DNA of 64,000 nucleotides, from the NCBI RefSeq assembly GCF_001426525.1, contig NZ_LMEW01000035.1:1-64000 (forward strand), written 5' to 3'. This document shows positions 35,062 to 46,605 of the stretch, piece by piece. Origin of the DNA: Massilia sp. Root133 (GTDB lineage: Bacteria > Pseudomonadota > Gammaproteobacteria > Burkholderiales > Burkholderiaceae_D). How positions within the stretch are numbered: position 1 is the stretch's first letter; the number at the start of each line of letters is the position of its first letter. The notes beneath the pieces are model-generated. The model ran no database searches, was not told where the DNA came from, and was given only the letters and a program-made list of their open reading frames with translations. The position numbers were made by a program, and so were the translations under genes.

Positions 35062-35784
35062 TTAGGTCGTCAACGGTGGCGCGACTTCCCAACGTTCGAT
35101 CGGCGGTTCCTGGATCGCCTGGCGCAGGTGCTGCAGGAAATCCCGGCGCGGGATCGGCACCGCGCCCAGCGAGGCCAGGTGGCCCGTCTCCTGCTGGCAG
35201 TCGACCATGTTCACGCCGTGGCTGCGCAGGAAGGCGACGAGGTACGCGAGCGCGACCTTCGACGCATCCGACACACGCGCGAACATCGATTCGCCATAGA
35301 ACATGCGGCCGATGCACACGCCATAGGCGCCGCCGACCAGTTCGCCGTCCAGCCAGACCTCGGACGAGTGCGCATACCCCATGCGGTGCAGGCCCGTGTA
35401 GCCGGCGATGATGTCTTCCGAGATCCACGTGCCCGGGCCGTCCTTGCGGGGCGCGGCGCACGCACGCATCACCGCTTCGAACGCGCCGTCGAAGCGCACG
35501 ACCCATGGCCCGCCGGCCTGGCGGCTGCGCTCGATCCTGCGCAGTGTTTTTTTCAGGCTGTCGCTGACCTTGAAACGCTCGGTGTACAGCACCATGCGCG
35601 GGTCGGTGCTCCACCAGAGGATCGGCTGGCCCTCGGAAAACCAGGGGAAGATGCCGTTCCGGTACGCCTGCAGCAGGCGTTGCGGCGAGAGGTCCGCGCC
35701 GGCCGCGAGCAGGCCCGGCGCGTCGGTCGTCAACGCTTCGGACACGTCGGGGAACGGCGTATGGGCCTCGAGCCAGGGAATCAT
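35062..35784 (-). CDS. aat: Leucyl/phenylalanyl-tRNA-protein transferase
   Basis: 240-residue cytoplasmic transferase that adds Leu or Phe to N-terminal Lys/Arg, feeding the N-end rule. [25 protein letters not shown] and [25 protein letters not shown] are diagnostic, with [19 protein letters not shown] near the active site. The ATG at 35784 is chosen from the family start ([14 protein letters not shown]). It lies 14 bp after the NUDIX gene and 61 bp before bpt. Confidence 0.96.
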   Translation of the reverse strand: MIPWLEAHTPFPDVSEALTTDAPGLLAAGADLSPQRLLQAYRNGIFPWFSEGQPILWWSTDPRMVLYTERFKVSDSLKKTLRRIERSRQAGGPWVVRFDGAFEAVMRACAAPRKDGPGTWISEDIIAGYTGLHRMGYAHSSEVWLDGELVGGAYGVCIGRMFYGESMFARVSDASKVALAYLVAFLRSHGVNMVDCQQETGHLASLGAVPIPRRDFLQHLRQAIQEPPIERWEVAPPLTT

Positions 35785-35798
35785 CGTCGTACGCCCTG

Positions 35799-36383
35799 TC
35801 AGTCGGGTTGGACGGGCGCCCGCATCGGACCCGCGATGTCGCGGGTGTGGAATCCATAGGTGCCGCCGGCCTCGCGCATCTGCGCGCGGTCGGCGAAGAA
35901 CAGTTCGAGCGTCGTGCGGATCGTGGGGAAGGCCAGGTCGCTCCACGGGATCTCGGCTTCGCTGAACAATTGCACGTCCAGGCTTTCGATGCCCGGTGCA
36001 AAATCGAGGTCGACGAGGCGCGCCAGGTAGAACATATGAACCTGGTGCACGTGCACGACATTCAGCAGCGTGAACAGGTTGCCCAGTTCGATGTTGGCGC
36101 CCGCTTCCTCTTCCGTCTCGCGCGCGGCGGCCGCGCTCGTGGTCTCGCCGTTCTCCATGAAACCGGCCGGCAGCGTCCAGTAGCCGTAGCGCGGTTCGAT
36201 GGCGCGCTTGCACAGCAGGACCTTGAGTTCGCCGTCCTGTTCCCACACGGGGATCGAGCCGATCACCATCTTCGGGTTCTGGTAGTGGATCGTGCCGCAA
36301 TGGGTGCACACGTAACGCGGACGGTTGTCGCCTTCGGGGATGGCCACCGTGACCGGGTGGGCGCACTCGGAGCAGAATTTCAT
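35799..36383 (-). CDS. NUDIX hydrolase with zinc ribbon
   Basis: 194-residue protein. An N-terminal zinc ribbon ([15 protein letters not shown], then [15 protein letters not shown]) precedes a NUDIX domain whose box is [22 protein letters not shown] (about 75-96). This layout resembles NudC-like NADH pyrophosphatases and ADP-ribose hydrolases of the zinc-ribbon type. The exact nucleotide is unknown. It is the first gene of the NUDIX-aat-bpt-pyrD series on the minus strand. Confidence 0.88.
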   Translation of the reverse strand: MKFCSECAHPVTVAIPEGDNRPRYVCTHCGTIHYQNPKMVIGSIPVWEQDGELKVLLCKRAIEPRYGYWTLPAGFMENGETTSAAAARETEEEAGANIELGNLFTLLNVVHVHQVHMFYLARLVDLDFAPGIESLDVQLFSEAEIPWSDLAFPTIRTTLELFFADRAQMREAGGTYGFHTRDIAGPMRAPVQPD

Positions 36384-36513
36384 AGGAAGCAGATAAATTA
36401 AGTTGCCCTTACTTTACCACTGTATTGGGAGCGACTGGGCCGCAATCCGCCCGCGATGCGCCCTTCGGCGGAGGCGGCTTATGCTGCGATCCGGGCGAGC
36501 CGGAGAACTTCGA

Positions 36514-36542
36514 TTGCCTAAAGTGTGGAAGGTGCGTATAAT
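36514..36542 (+). promoter_or_regulatory. Promoter of tRNA-fMet
   Basis: A perfect -10 TATAAT (36537-36542) lies 17 bases after TTGCCT (36514-36519) and 13 bases before the tRNA 5' end. This is a strong stable-RNA promoter. Confidence 0.75.
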
Positions 36543-36555
36543 ACGAATCATCAGA

Positions 36556-36632
36556 CGCGGGGTGGAGCAGTCTGGCAGCTCGTCGGGCTCATAACCCGAA
36601 GGTCACAGGTTCAAATCCTGTCCCCGCAACCA
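36556..36632 (+). tRNA. Initiator tRNA-fMet (anticodon CAT)
   Basis: A 77-nt tRNA with encoded CCA. The anticodon loop is CTCATAA, and three G-C pairs (GGG/CCC) end the anticodon stem. The C1-A72 mismatch at the acceptor end (CGCGGGG with CCCCGCA) is the hallmark of bacterial initiator tRNA. Confidence 0.97.
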
Positions 36633-36638
36633 GATTCC

Positions 36639-36680
36639 AAAGCCGCTGATCCTGTTCCGGATCAGCGGCTTTTTCGTTTT
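36639..36680 (+). terminator. Terminator of tRNA-fMet
   Basis: A 14-bp stem (AAGCCGCTGATCC with GGATCAGCGGCTT) around a 6-nt loop is followed by TTTCGTTTT. It lies just after the tRNA. Confidence 0.92.
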
Positions 36681-36782
36681 GGATTGCCTGCTCGACCCGT
36701 CTCAACCATTCCCGTCATTCCCGCAACGCCCGCCGCCCGGCCCGGTCGAAACCTCCGTATGCGTTGAAAGCGGAGCCAACGA

Positions 36783-37205
36783 ATGATTACTGTGGAAGAC
36801 ATCAACGAGGCGTGGGGCTGGACCGGCCTGAACGCCGTCGAGGTGCTGGGCGAGAACGCCTTCGGCAATCTGATCGTCCGCGACGAGGACGGCATGTACT
36901 GGCGCCTGTCGCCGCAAGACCTGCGCTGCGTACCGGTGGCCGAGGACCGCGCCGCCCTCGACGCCCTCTCGTACAACCAGGAATTCCTCGATGGCTGGTA
37001 CATGCCCGAGCAGGTGCGCCTGGCCGAGACGACCCTGGGCCCGCTGACGGCCGGGCGCAAGTATTGTCTGAAGATACCCCGTGCGCTGGGCGGACACTAC
37101 GGGCGCGACAACCTGGCCATGGTGCCCCTGCCCGAACTGATCCGGTTCGCGGGCGAGGGCGCGCAGCAGTTCGACGGGCTGCCGCGCTGGCAGGACTGTC
37201 ACTAG
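36783..37205 (+). CDS. DUF1851 (Tdi1-like immunity C-terminal) protein
   Basis: 140-residue cytoplasmic protein. The segment ETTLGPLTAGRKYCLKIPRALGGHYGRDNLAMVPLPELIRF matches the C-terminal part of DUF1851 proteins, a family that includes the T6SS immunity protein Tdi1 (cognate of a DNase effector). The N-terminal half (ITVEDINEAWGWTGL, then VLGENAFGNLIVRDEDGMYWRL) is the family's SMI1-like front. No toxin gene is next to it, and the T6SS spike gene is 34 kb away. It could be an orphan immunity gene or a domesticated relative. It follows the tRNA-fMet terminator. Confidence 0.65.
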   Translation: MITVEDINEAWGWTGLNAVEVLGENAFGNLIVRDEDGMYWRLSPQDLRCVPVAEDRAALDALSYNQEFLDGWYMPEQVRLAETTLGPLTAGRKYCLKIPRALGGHYGRDNLAMVPLPELIRFAGEGAQQFDGLPRWQDCH

Positions 37206-37208
37206 CAC

Positions 37209-38186
37209 CTAGAACCGCCGCAGCAGGCCGACCTGGAACAGGTCGCGGTCATTCGTCTTGCGGAACGTCTTGATGCGGTTGAAGTTGACGATGGCGCGCG
37301 TGCGCGCGGACAGCGCGCGCTCGGCCTGGAAACTGATCAGCAGATTCGTGGCCGTGCGATTGCCGTCGCGCCGGTTCGCGGCGAAATAGGGGCCGAGGCC
37401 GGCGCTCATCGAGAAGCGCGGCGTCACGGGCTGCTCGTACCACAGCTGCGCCGCGGCCCCGCGCCGGTCGACCCGCGCGCCATCGTCGCCTTCGAACAGG
37501 AATTTGGTGCCGATGCCCCAGCGGTCCGCATACCGCCTGGCCTCGATCACACCCGCGTGCGCGCCATGCGTACCGGACATGTTCGTGATCGACGTGCCGA
37601 ACGTGCCGCCGATCCACAGATGCCCGTCCGGCACCACGTCGGGCGCCGGCTCGGCCGGGCCGAACTGGCGTCCCACGCCGAGCACGAGCGCGTCCGACCG
37701 GTGCACATGGCGCATGGCCACATGGTTGTAGCCAAGGCGCAGATGGGTGCCGGGCGGCCCGGGCACGGCGAGGCGCAGGCCGGCGCTGAGGAGCACGCCG
37801 AGGCGGGCGTCGTCGATCTGCCGGCCGGCGATCTCCGTCGTGTTCATGCTCAGGTAAGGACCCGCGCCCAGCTCTCCCGTCCACGCGTGGGAAAAGCGGT
37901 GGGCGGCCAGCCATTGCAGCGCGAACCCGTCGCGGTGGTTGTTGTCCGGATGGCCTTCGTTGTAATGGACGAAGTCGATCCGCATGGCACCCTGCTCGCG
38001 TCCGGCGCGGACTTCGAACGTGCGTCCGCGCATCCACTGGTAGCCGGTCGCGTTGCCGCCGTAGATGCGGCCGTTGCCGAATGCCAGCGACAGATAGGCG
38101 CCGCGGTCGTCGGGATCCAGGGTGCCGGCGTGGGCCAGGGCGGCGTGGACCAGCAGCACCGCCGCCATGCATGTCCGTGGTTTCAT
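37209..38186 (-). CDS. Predicted outer-membrane beta-barrel protein
   Basis: 325-residue exported protein. The start at 38186 (MKPRTCMAAVLLVHAALAHAG) gives a signal peptide cleaved near AHAG. The rest alternates polar and hydrophobic residues in barrel-like strands (HLRLGYNHVAMRHV, HLWIGGTFGTSI, AAQLWYEQPV) and ends in a C-terminal Phe (VGLLRRF), the usual BAM recognition feature. I do not recognise a named family. Its stop is 3 bp from the convergent DUF1851 gene. GGAG precedes the start. Confidence 0.65.
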   Translation of the reverse strand: MKPRTCMAAVLLVHAALAHAGTLDPDDRGAYLSLAFGNGRIYGGNATGYQWMRGRTFEVRAGREQGAMRIDFVHYNEGHPDNNHRDGFALQWLAAHRFSHAWTGELGAGPYLSMNTTEIAGRQIDDARLGVLLSAGLRLAVPGPPGTHLRLGYNHVAMRHVHRSDALVLGVGRQFGPAEPAPDVVPDGHLWIGGTFGTSITNMSGTHGAHAGVIEARRYADRWGIGTKFLFEGDDGARVDRRGAAAQLWYEQPVTPRFSMSAGLGPYFAANRRDGNRTATNLLISFQAERALSARTRAIVNFNRIKTFRKTNDRDLFQVGLLRRF

Positions 38187-38264
38187 GATGCGCTCCGCTT
38201 GTGTCAGGCTACGAGCAGTCTGGACAAGCGAGGCGGCCGCGCCTTGTGGCGGCACAAAGCAGTG

Positions 38265-39143
38265 TCAGCCGGCGGGCTGGTTCAGGCTGGCCCAGAGGTA
38301 GGCCGCGGCCATCGTGCGGTGCGGGCGGTAGGCTTCGAGAAACGCTTCGGCCTCGCGCATGCCGGGCCGCGCGCCGCCCGTCAGCCGGCCGATCGCGTTG
38401 CGCACGGCCACGTCGCCGTGCAGCGAGCAATCCGCGTAGCCCCAGCCGCGCAGCAGCGCATAGTTGACGGTCCACGGGCCGATGCCCTTGACCGCGAGCA
38501 GGCGCTCGCTCACGCCGGCCGGGTCGTCGGTGCGGTCCAGCGGCAGCGTGCCGTCGGCCACGAGACGGGCGAAGCGCAGCAGCGTCTCCGCCTTTGCGCC
38601 GGAAAATTTTCGACTGGTCAGTTGCTCGATGTCGAGACCGGCCACGTCGGCCGCTTCCGGATAACACCAGAGGCCGCTCGAATGCGCGCGTCCGGCGAGG
38701 CCGATGAACGTGCGGCGCAGGGAAATGGCGAACGGCAGGTTGATCTGCTGGCCGATGATGGCCCACGTCAGCGCCTCGAACACGGTGGCCGACTGGATCA
38801 CGCGCAGGCCCGGCTGGCGCGCGACGACGGGGCCGAGCAGCGGATCGTCGCGCACCGCATCCTCGAACGGCGCGGGCTCGATGCGCAGGCCCAGCATGTT
38901 CACGAGGGCGTCCTGGACCGCGGCCTCCGAGGCGGTGCCGTCGCTGTCGACGCTGCACTCGGCGCGGTCCGCGTGCAGCGTGATGTCGAGCAGCGTCGGC
39001 ACGCCGTCCAGCAGCACGCCCTTGCGGATGCGTCCCGCCTGCGCATCGACGACTTCGGCCAGCGCATCGGCATCGCGGCCGTGGAACGTGTACGCGTCCG
39101 CGTGGCGATAGCCGGCCGGCAGCGGGATCGCGTGGCGGCTCAT
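38265..39143 (-). CDS. alkA: DNA-3-methyladenine glycosylase II-type protein
   Basis: 292-residue HhH-GPD base-excision glycosylase. ALTWAIIGQQINLPFAISL is the conserved front helix pair, and the helix-hairpin-helix is LAVKGIGPWTVNYALLRGWG. The catalytic Asp is in HGDVAVRNAIG. AlkA removes alkylated bases. The N-terminal AlkA_N-like domain (about 1-115) is present. The start overlaps the stop of the EamA gene by four bases (ATGA), so the two are coupled. Confidence 0.88.
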   Translation of the reverse strand: MSRHAIPLPAGYRHADAYTFHGRDADALAEVVDAQAGRIRKGVLLDGVPTLLDITLHADRAECSVDSDGTASEAAVQDALVNMLGLRIEPAPFEDAVRDDPLLGPVVARQPGLRVIQSATVFEALTWAIIGQQINLPFAISLRRTFIGLAGRAHSSGLWCYPEAADVAGLDIEQLTSRKFSGAKAETLLRFARLVADGTLPLDRTDDPAGVSERLLAVKGIGPWTVNYALLRGWGYADCSLHGDVAVRNAIGRLTGGARPGMREAEAFLEAYRPHRTMAAAYLWASLNQPAG

Positions 39144-40048
39144 TTGCTGCTCATTTTGGTGGACACCGGCACGGGCGCGGCGCGGCCGAAGCGTGGGACG
39201 AAACCCGTGACGAACGCGGTGCCGACCAGCGTGATGGCCGAGCCCACGATCGTGTACCAGCCGATCGCCTCGCCGAGGAACAGCGCGCCCCACAGGATGC
39301 CGAAGACGGGGCTCAGGAACGTGACGGTCAGGGCGGACGTCGTGCCGACATCCTCGATCAATTTGAAGTACAGGATGTACGCGATGCCGCTGCACAGCAC
39401 GCCCAGTGCGATCACGGCGCCGACGATGCCCACCGTCGGTGCGCCGGCGGGCGGGAACAGGGGCAGGGCGGGCAGCACCATCAGCGCGGACGTCCACATC
39501 GTGCCGTGCGCGTTGGCGAACGGCTCCACGCTTTTCGCCGTGCGCGCATACAGGCTCGCGACGCTGTAGCTCAATGCGGCCACCAGCGCGGCGGCGACGG
39601 CGATACCGGCGCCGGGGCGGCTCGTCGCGTGGTCGAAGCCGACGAGCAGTGCGACGCCGACGGTGCCCAGCACGAGGCCCAGCGCCGTGCGTGCGCGGAT
39701 CGGCTGGCGTCCCCACACGGCGCCGAGCAGCGCGCCCCACATCGGCGCGGTGGCGTTCAGCACGGCCAGCACGGACGCCGGCAAGGTGCGCGCCGCGAAC
39801 GCGAACAGCAGGAACGGGAAGGCGGAGTTGAAGAAGCCGAGGATGAAGTAATGCTTCCAGTGCGCGCGCATGTCGAGGCGCTTCTTGAGGACGACGCCGA
39901 CGATGGCGAGGAACAGCGCCGCGAACAGCACGCGGCATTCGATGAGCACCGCGGGGCCGAGCGTCGGCGCGCTGATGCGCATGAAGAGGAAGGACCCGCC
40001 CCAGATGGCGGCAAGCACGATGAGGCGCAGCAGGTTGGCAGTGTTCAT
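39140..40048 (-). CDS. EamA/DMT-family transporter
   Basis: 302-residue inner-membrane transporter with ten predicted helices. MNTANLLRLIVLAAIWGGSFLFMRISAPTLGP is the first helix of the family, and SGIAYILYFKLIEDVGTTSALTVTFLSPVFGILWG is the characteristic second EamA repeat. It differs from the EamA protein at 23144. Substrate unknown. The start at 40048 is chosen from this N-terminus. Its position in front of alkA with a 4-base overlap suggests coexpression, perhaps export linked to alkylation damage, but nothing in the sequence shows that. Confidence 0.88.
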   Translation of the reverse strand: MNTANLLRLIVLAAIWGGSFLFMRISAPTLGPAVLIECRVLFAALFLAIVGVVLKKRLDMRAHWKHYFILGFFNSAFPFLLFAFAARTLPASVLAVLNATAPMWGALLGAVWGRQPIRARTALGLVLGTVGVALLVGFDHATSRPGAGIAVAAALVAALSYSVASLYARTAKSVEPFANAHGTMWTSALMVLPALPLFPPAGAPTVGIVGAVIALGVLCSGIAYILYFKLIEDVGTTSALTVTFLSPVFGILWGALFLGEAIGWYTIVGSAITLVGTAFVTGFVPRFGRAAPVPVSTKMSSK

Positions 40049-40172
40049 GGTTCCCGGGATGGTAGGCGCAGGGGCTTTCCCTGCCGCCCCGTTTCTTGCG
40101 CTTGAATTGCGCGACGGGGGCAGGGAATCGGTAATGATACAAAAAGGCCGGGAACCCTGCCGGAGCGCCATG

Positions 40173-40197
40173 AAAAAGGGCCGCAACCGCGGCCCTT
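40173..40197 (-). terminator. Terminator of the M48-like lipoprotein gene
   Basis: On the minus strand AAGGGCCGC pairs with GCGGCCCTT around a 4-nt loop, then a T-run. It lies 26 bp beyond the stop at 40223. Confidence 0.85.
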
Positions 40198-40222
40198 GTC
40201 GATCATGCGTCTCCGCGTGCGC

Positions 40223-41320
40223 TCACGGCACGAGCGGCTTCTTCGCGGCCCGTTTCGCCTTGACGTCCGCGATCGCTTTCTCCACCGCGGACAAGCGCTG
40301 CGGCAGCGCCGGATGATTCGCCGTATAGCCGTTCAACACGCTGGGCGGATAGCTCTCGGCCAGGCGGTTCCAGAACGCGGGCGCGTCCTTGACGTCGTAG
40401 CCGGCGCGCGCAGCCAGGTAGATGCCGAGGCGGTCGGCGGCGGCGTCGGCGTCGGCCGGCATGGCCTTGATGCCGCCGCTGCCGATCAGCATCGACGTGT
40501 CGGGCGTGATGCTTTTCAGGTTGTCGATGATGCTGCCGATCGTCGCGCTGTTGCGTTGCGAGGACGGGTGGCCCAGCATGTTGTGGGCCATCGTCTTGGC
40601 CAGCACGAAGGCCAGTTCGTCGTCGTCGCGCGTGAAGTTGATCATGCCGCGCGTGACGAGTACGCGGCTGCCGTCGCCGTATGCGTTGACGTTGTCCGCG
40701 TTGCCAAGTTCGATCGCGAAGGCGCAGGCGCGCGTGACGGGAATGGTCAGCTGGCGCTCGCTGCGGCGGCGCTCGATCGTCATCGGCAGGCTCGCCTGCG
40801 ATGCCAGGATCTTGCCGAACATCGCGCCCGCCTGGGACAGCGCATGCTCTCCGGCCGGCAGCGGCTTGCCGGCGGCGGCGAGCAGCACGTCGCCCTCCTG
40901 CAAGCCGGCGCGCGCGGCGCCGCTGCCGGCCAGCACGTCGGTCACCTGCAGGCGTTCGTCCATGCCGAAGGCGACGTGCGCGGCTTCGTTGTATTCGCCC
41001 GGATAGGACCAGCGGTTCTTCGCCGTGAAGCCGAGGAGGTTGCGCGCCTGGCCCTTGCACAATTCGGCATTCTGGATCAGCAGGGGCGCCGCGACCTTGT
41101 ACAGGCGCTCCTGCAGGGCCGCCATCTTCGTCAGGGTGTCGGCGGCGGCGGCCATCTGCGGGCTCAGGGCCGGGGCTTCGACGGGGCGTTCGGTGACGCG
41201 CGGCGTGGCCGACGGTTGACGCGGTGCCTGCGTGGCGCAGGCCGACAGCAGCAGGGCTGCGGTGATGCCCAGCGCGGTCGTCCTGAAACCCGCGTGGCGC
41301 TGACGAAGATGTCCGGTCAT
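40223..41320 (-). CDS. M48-like peptidase lipoprotein with degenerate active site
   Basis: 365-residue predicted lipoprotein (signal peptide, lipobox LLLSAC near residue 25-28). A PDZ-like domain is at about 120-180 (VTDVLAGSGAARAGLQEGDV). The C-terminal part has the layout of M48 metallopeptidases such as BepA/LoiP: VNAYGDGSRVLVTRGMINF and DDELAFVLAKTMAHNMLGH, and later the DADAAADRLGIYLAARAG segment. The zinc-binding HExxH is replaced: the sequence at that place is KTMAH, so the first His and the catalytic Glu are lost. It is probably an inactive chaperone-like relative. It follows dut by 14 bp. Confidence 0.8.
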   Translation of the reverse strand: MTGHLRQRHAGFRTTALGITAALLLSACATQAPRQPSATPRVTERPVEAPALSPQMAAAADTLTKMAALQERLYKVAAPLLIQNAELCKGQARNLLGFTAKNRWSYPGEYNEAAHVAFGMDERLQVTDVLAGSGAARAGLQEGDVLLAAAGKPLPAGEHALSQAGAMFGKILASQASLPMTIERRRSERQLTIPVTRACAFAIELGNADNVNAYGDGSRVLVTRGMINFTRDDDELAFVLAKTMAHNMLGHPSSQRNSATIGSIIDNLKSITPDTSMLIGSGGIKAMPADADAAADRLGIYLAARAGYDVKDAPAFWNRLAESYPPSVLNGYTANHPALPQRLSAVEKAIADVKAKRAAKKPLVP

Positions 41321-41334
41321 GTGCTCCTCATAGT

Positions 41335-41784
41335 TTATTGTTTGCCGGTGGAGCCGAATCCTCCGGCGCCCCGGTCGCTCGTTGCGAAATCCTCCACGAC
41401 GTTGAAGCCCACCTGCATGACAGGCACCACGATCAGCTGCGCCAGGCGGTCCATCGGCTGCAGGGTGAAGGTGGCCTGGCCGCGATTCCAGGTCGAGACC
41501 ATCAGCTGGCCCTGGTAATCGGAGTCGATCAAGCCTACCAGATTACCCAGAACAATGCCGTTCTTATGGCCGAGTCCACTACGGGGCAGGATCATCGCCG
41601 CATAGCCCGGATCGCCGATGTGGATGGCGAGGCCGGTCGGCACCAGCACGGTCTGGCCGGGCTCGACGGTCATGGGCGCCTCGATGCAGGCGCGCAGGTC
41701 GAGGCCGGCGCTGCCGGCGGTGGCGTAGGCCGGCAGGAAGTCCTTCATGCGCGGGTCGATGATTTTCAGGTCGATATTCTTCAT
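41335..41784 (-). CDS. dut: dUTP diphosphatase
   Basis: 149-residue trimeric dUTPase. The five motifs are visible: [43 protein letters not shown] and [11 protein letters not shown]. It hydrolyses dUTP to dUMP, keeping uracil out of DNA. The gene lies 25 bp downstream of coaBC on the minus strand, the conserved coaBC-dut pair of proteobacteria. Confidence 0.97.
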   Translation of the reverse strand: MKNIDLKIIDPRMKDFLPAYATAGSAGLDLRACIEAPMTVEPGQTVLVPTGLAIHIGDPGYAAMILPRSGLGHKNGIVLGNLVGLIDSDYQGQLMVSTWNRGQATFTLQPMDRLAQLIVVPVMQVGFNVVEDFATSDRGAGGFGSTGKQ

Positions 41785-41809
41785 GGAGTGCTTGGTGAGT
41801 ACGGGTAAA

Positions 41810-43036
41810 TCAGGCCAGCAGCGAACGCTGTTCCAGGCGCTTGGCAATTTCGGAAACGAGCTGGCGCGCCAGTTCCAGCTTGGTCGCGCGCGGGAGCACC
41901 GTGTGGCCGGTTTCGTCGAACAGCACGATCGCATTCTCATCCTGCCCGAATGTCTGCGGGCCGATATTGCCCACGAGCAGAGGAATGCCTTTTTTCTCGC
42001 GTTTGACGGCGCCGTATTCGATCAGGTTTTCCGATTCGGCCGCGAAGCCGACGCAATACGGCCAGCCGTTCAGCGACGTGGTCGCGGCGACGGTCGCGAG
42101 GATGTCCGGGTTCTGCGCGAAGTGCAGCTGCGGGGCGTCGCCGCTGCCGTCCTTCTTGATCTTCTGGTCGCTGGCGTTGTCCACGCGCCAGTCGGCGACG
42201 GCCGCCACGCCCACGAAGATGTGCTGGCCGGAGACGGCGGCCATGACGGCGTCGAGCATCTGGCGCGCGCTCTGCACGTCGATGCGGCGCACGCCATGCG
42301 GCGTGGGCAGCGACGTCGGTCCGGAGACGAGCGTGACGTCCGCGCCGGCCTCGCGCGCGGCGCGCGCGATCGCATAGCCCATCTTCCCGGACGACAGGTT
42401 CGTGATGCCGCGTACGGGGTCGATCGCTTCATACGTCGGACCGGCCGTGATCAGCACGCGTTTTCCCGCCAGGAGCTTCGGCTGGAACGACGCGACGAGT
42501 TCTTCGAGCAGTTCGTCCGGTTCGAGCATGCGGCCCATGCCCGTCTCGCCGCAGGCCTGCGAGCCGGCGGCCGGGCCGAGGATGCAGACGCCGTCGTCGC
42601 GCAGCTGCGCGACGTTGCGCTGCGTGGGCGCCTTTTCCCACATCTCGACGTTCATCGCCGGCGCGACGAGCAGCGGCACGTGGTGCGGGCGCGCGAGGCA
42701 CAGCGTCGACAGCAGGTCGTCGGTGGCGCCGTGCGCGAGCTTGAACAGGAAGTCGGCCGAGCAGGGCGCGACGAGGATGGCGTCGGCATCGCGCGTGAGG
42801 TCGATGTGCGCCATGTTGTTGGGGATGCGGCCATCCCACTGGTCCGTGAAAACGCCGCGGCCGGACAGCGCCTGCATCGTTACGGTGCCGATGAAATGGG
42901 TGGCCGCTTCGGTCATCACGACCTGCACGTGCGCGCCCTGCCTGGTGAGGGCGCGGCACAGTTCCGCGGCCTTGTAGCAGGCCACGCCGCCGGACAGGCC
43001 GAGGACGATCTTCTTGCCCTTCAGGTCCATGCTCAT
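41810..43036 (-). CDS. coaBC: Bifunctional phosphopantothenoylcysteine decarboxylase/phosphopantothenate-cysteine ligase
   Basis: 408-residue enzyme for two steps of coenzyme A synthesis. The N-terminal CoaC domain (about 1-190) binds [21 protein letters not shown], the PAMNVEMW active-site loop and [11 protein letters not shown]. The C-terminal CoaB domain has [29 protein letters not shown], the CTP-dependent ligase signature. GGAGG precedes the ATG at 43036. It lies 13 bp downstream of lspA. Confidence 0.97.
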   Translation of the reverse strand: MSMDLKGKKIVLGLSGGVACYKAAELCRALTRQGAHVQVVMTEAATHFIGTVTMQALSGRGVFTDQWDGRIPNNMAHIDLTRDADAILVAPCSADFLFKLAHGATDDLLSTLCLARPHHVPLLVAPAMNVEMWEKAPTQRNVAQLRDDGVCILGPAAGSQACGETGMGRMLEPDELLEELVASFQPKLLAGKRVLITAGPTYEAIDPVRGITNLSSGKMGYAIARAAREAGADVTLVSGPTSLPTPHGVRRIDVQSARQMLDAVMAAVSGQHIFVGVAAVADWRVDNASDQKIKKDGSGDAPQLHFAQNPDILATVAATTSLNGWPYCVGFAAESENLIEYGAVKREKKGIPLLVGNIGPQTFGQDENAIVLFDETGHTVLPRATKLELARQLVSEIAKRLEQRSLLA

Positions 43037-43049
43037 GGTTCCTCCGTGC

Positions 43050-43571
43050 TCAGTGTTTGTTCACGCGGCGCAGCTCATCGATGATGAACAGGAAGGCGCC
43101 GATCGTGATCGCGGTGTCCGCGATGTTAAAGGCCGGGAAGTGGCCGACGCCGCGCCAGTAGAAGTCGAGGAAGTCGATCACGTGGCCGTAGGCGACGCGG
43201 TCGACGAGGTTGCCGAGGGCGCCGCCCATGATCAGCGCGAGGGCCCAGCAGAACATGCGCTGGCCCGCGTGCTTGCGCAGCAGGTAGATGATGAAGCCGA
43301 CGGCCGCGATGGCGATGCCGGCGAACAGGTAGCGCTGCCAGCCGCCCTGGTCGGACAGGAAGCTGAACGCGGCACCCTTGTTATACGCGAGGACCAGGTT
43401 GAAGAAGCCGGTGATGGGCTTCTCTTCGCCGTGCATGAAGGTGCGCGTGATGGTGATCTTGCTGATCTGGTCGAGCAGGATGACGATGAAGGCGATGCCG
43501 AGCCACGGGGTCAGGCTGCCGCCCGAGCGCGACGAGACGGCGGAGAATGTTGGTTTTTTTTTGCTGGCCAT
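43050..43571 (-). CDS. lspA: Lipoprotein signal peptidase
   Basis: 173-residue inner-membrane aspartic peptidase that removes signal peptides from prolipoproteins. Four membrane segments are visible ([17 protein letters not shown] and others). The catalytic aspartates are in [18 protein letters not shown] and [18 protein letters not shown]. The start at 43571 ([12 protein letters not shown]) is chosen over an upstream longer frame. It lies between ileS and coaBC in the conserved ribF-ileS-lspA cluster. Confidence 0.96.
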   Translation of the reverse strand: MASKKKPTFSAVSSRSGGSLTPWLGIAFIVILLDQISKITITRTFMHGEEKPITGFFNLVLAYNKGAAFSFLSDQGGWQRYLFAGIAIAAVGFIIYLLRKHAGQRMFCWALALIMGGALGNLVDRVAYGHVIDFLDFYWRGVGHFPAFNIADTAITIGAFLFIIDELRRVNKH

Positions 43572-43593
43572 GTCGATGGTCGTAAAGGTAAAA

Positions 43594-43614
43594 CCCCGGG
43601 CACGCGGCCCGGGG
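43594..43614 (-). terminator. GC hairpin between ileS and lspA
   Basis: CCCCGGG and CCCGGGG pair around a 7-nt loop, followed on the minus strand by TTTTACC. The weak T-run suggests a partial terminator or attenuator that lowers lspA expression relative to ileS. Confidence 0.5.
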
Positions 43615-43624
43615 CGCAGGTACG

Positions 43625-46513
<2,889 letters not shown>

Positions 46514-46605
46514 GGTGATTTCTAAAGTGGACTGCTGTTATTCGTGATGACGGGACGGCCGCTGTTACGCCGTCCTTGGGGTCGTCGGGACTGCAAAAGT
46601 CCCGG

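Noticed and set aside
43594-43614. A riboswitch between ileS and lspA
   Set aside because: Only a simple GC hairpin is seen. The surrounding 50 bases have no room or motifs for a ligand-binding RNA.
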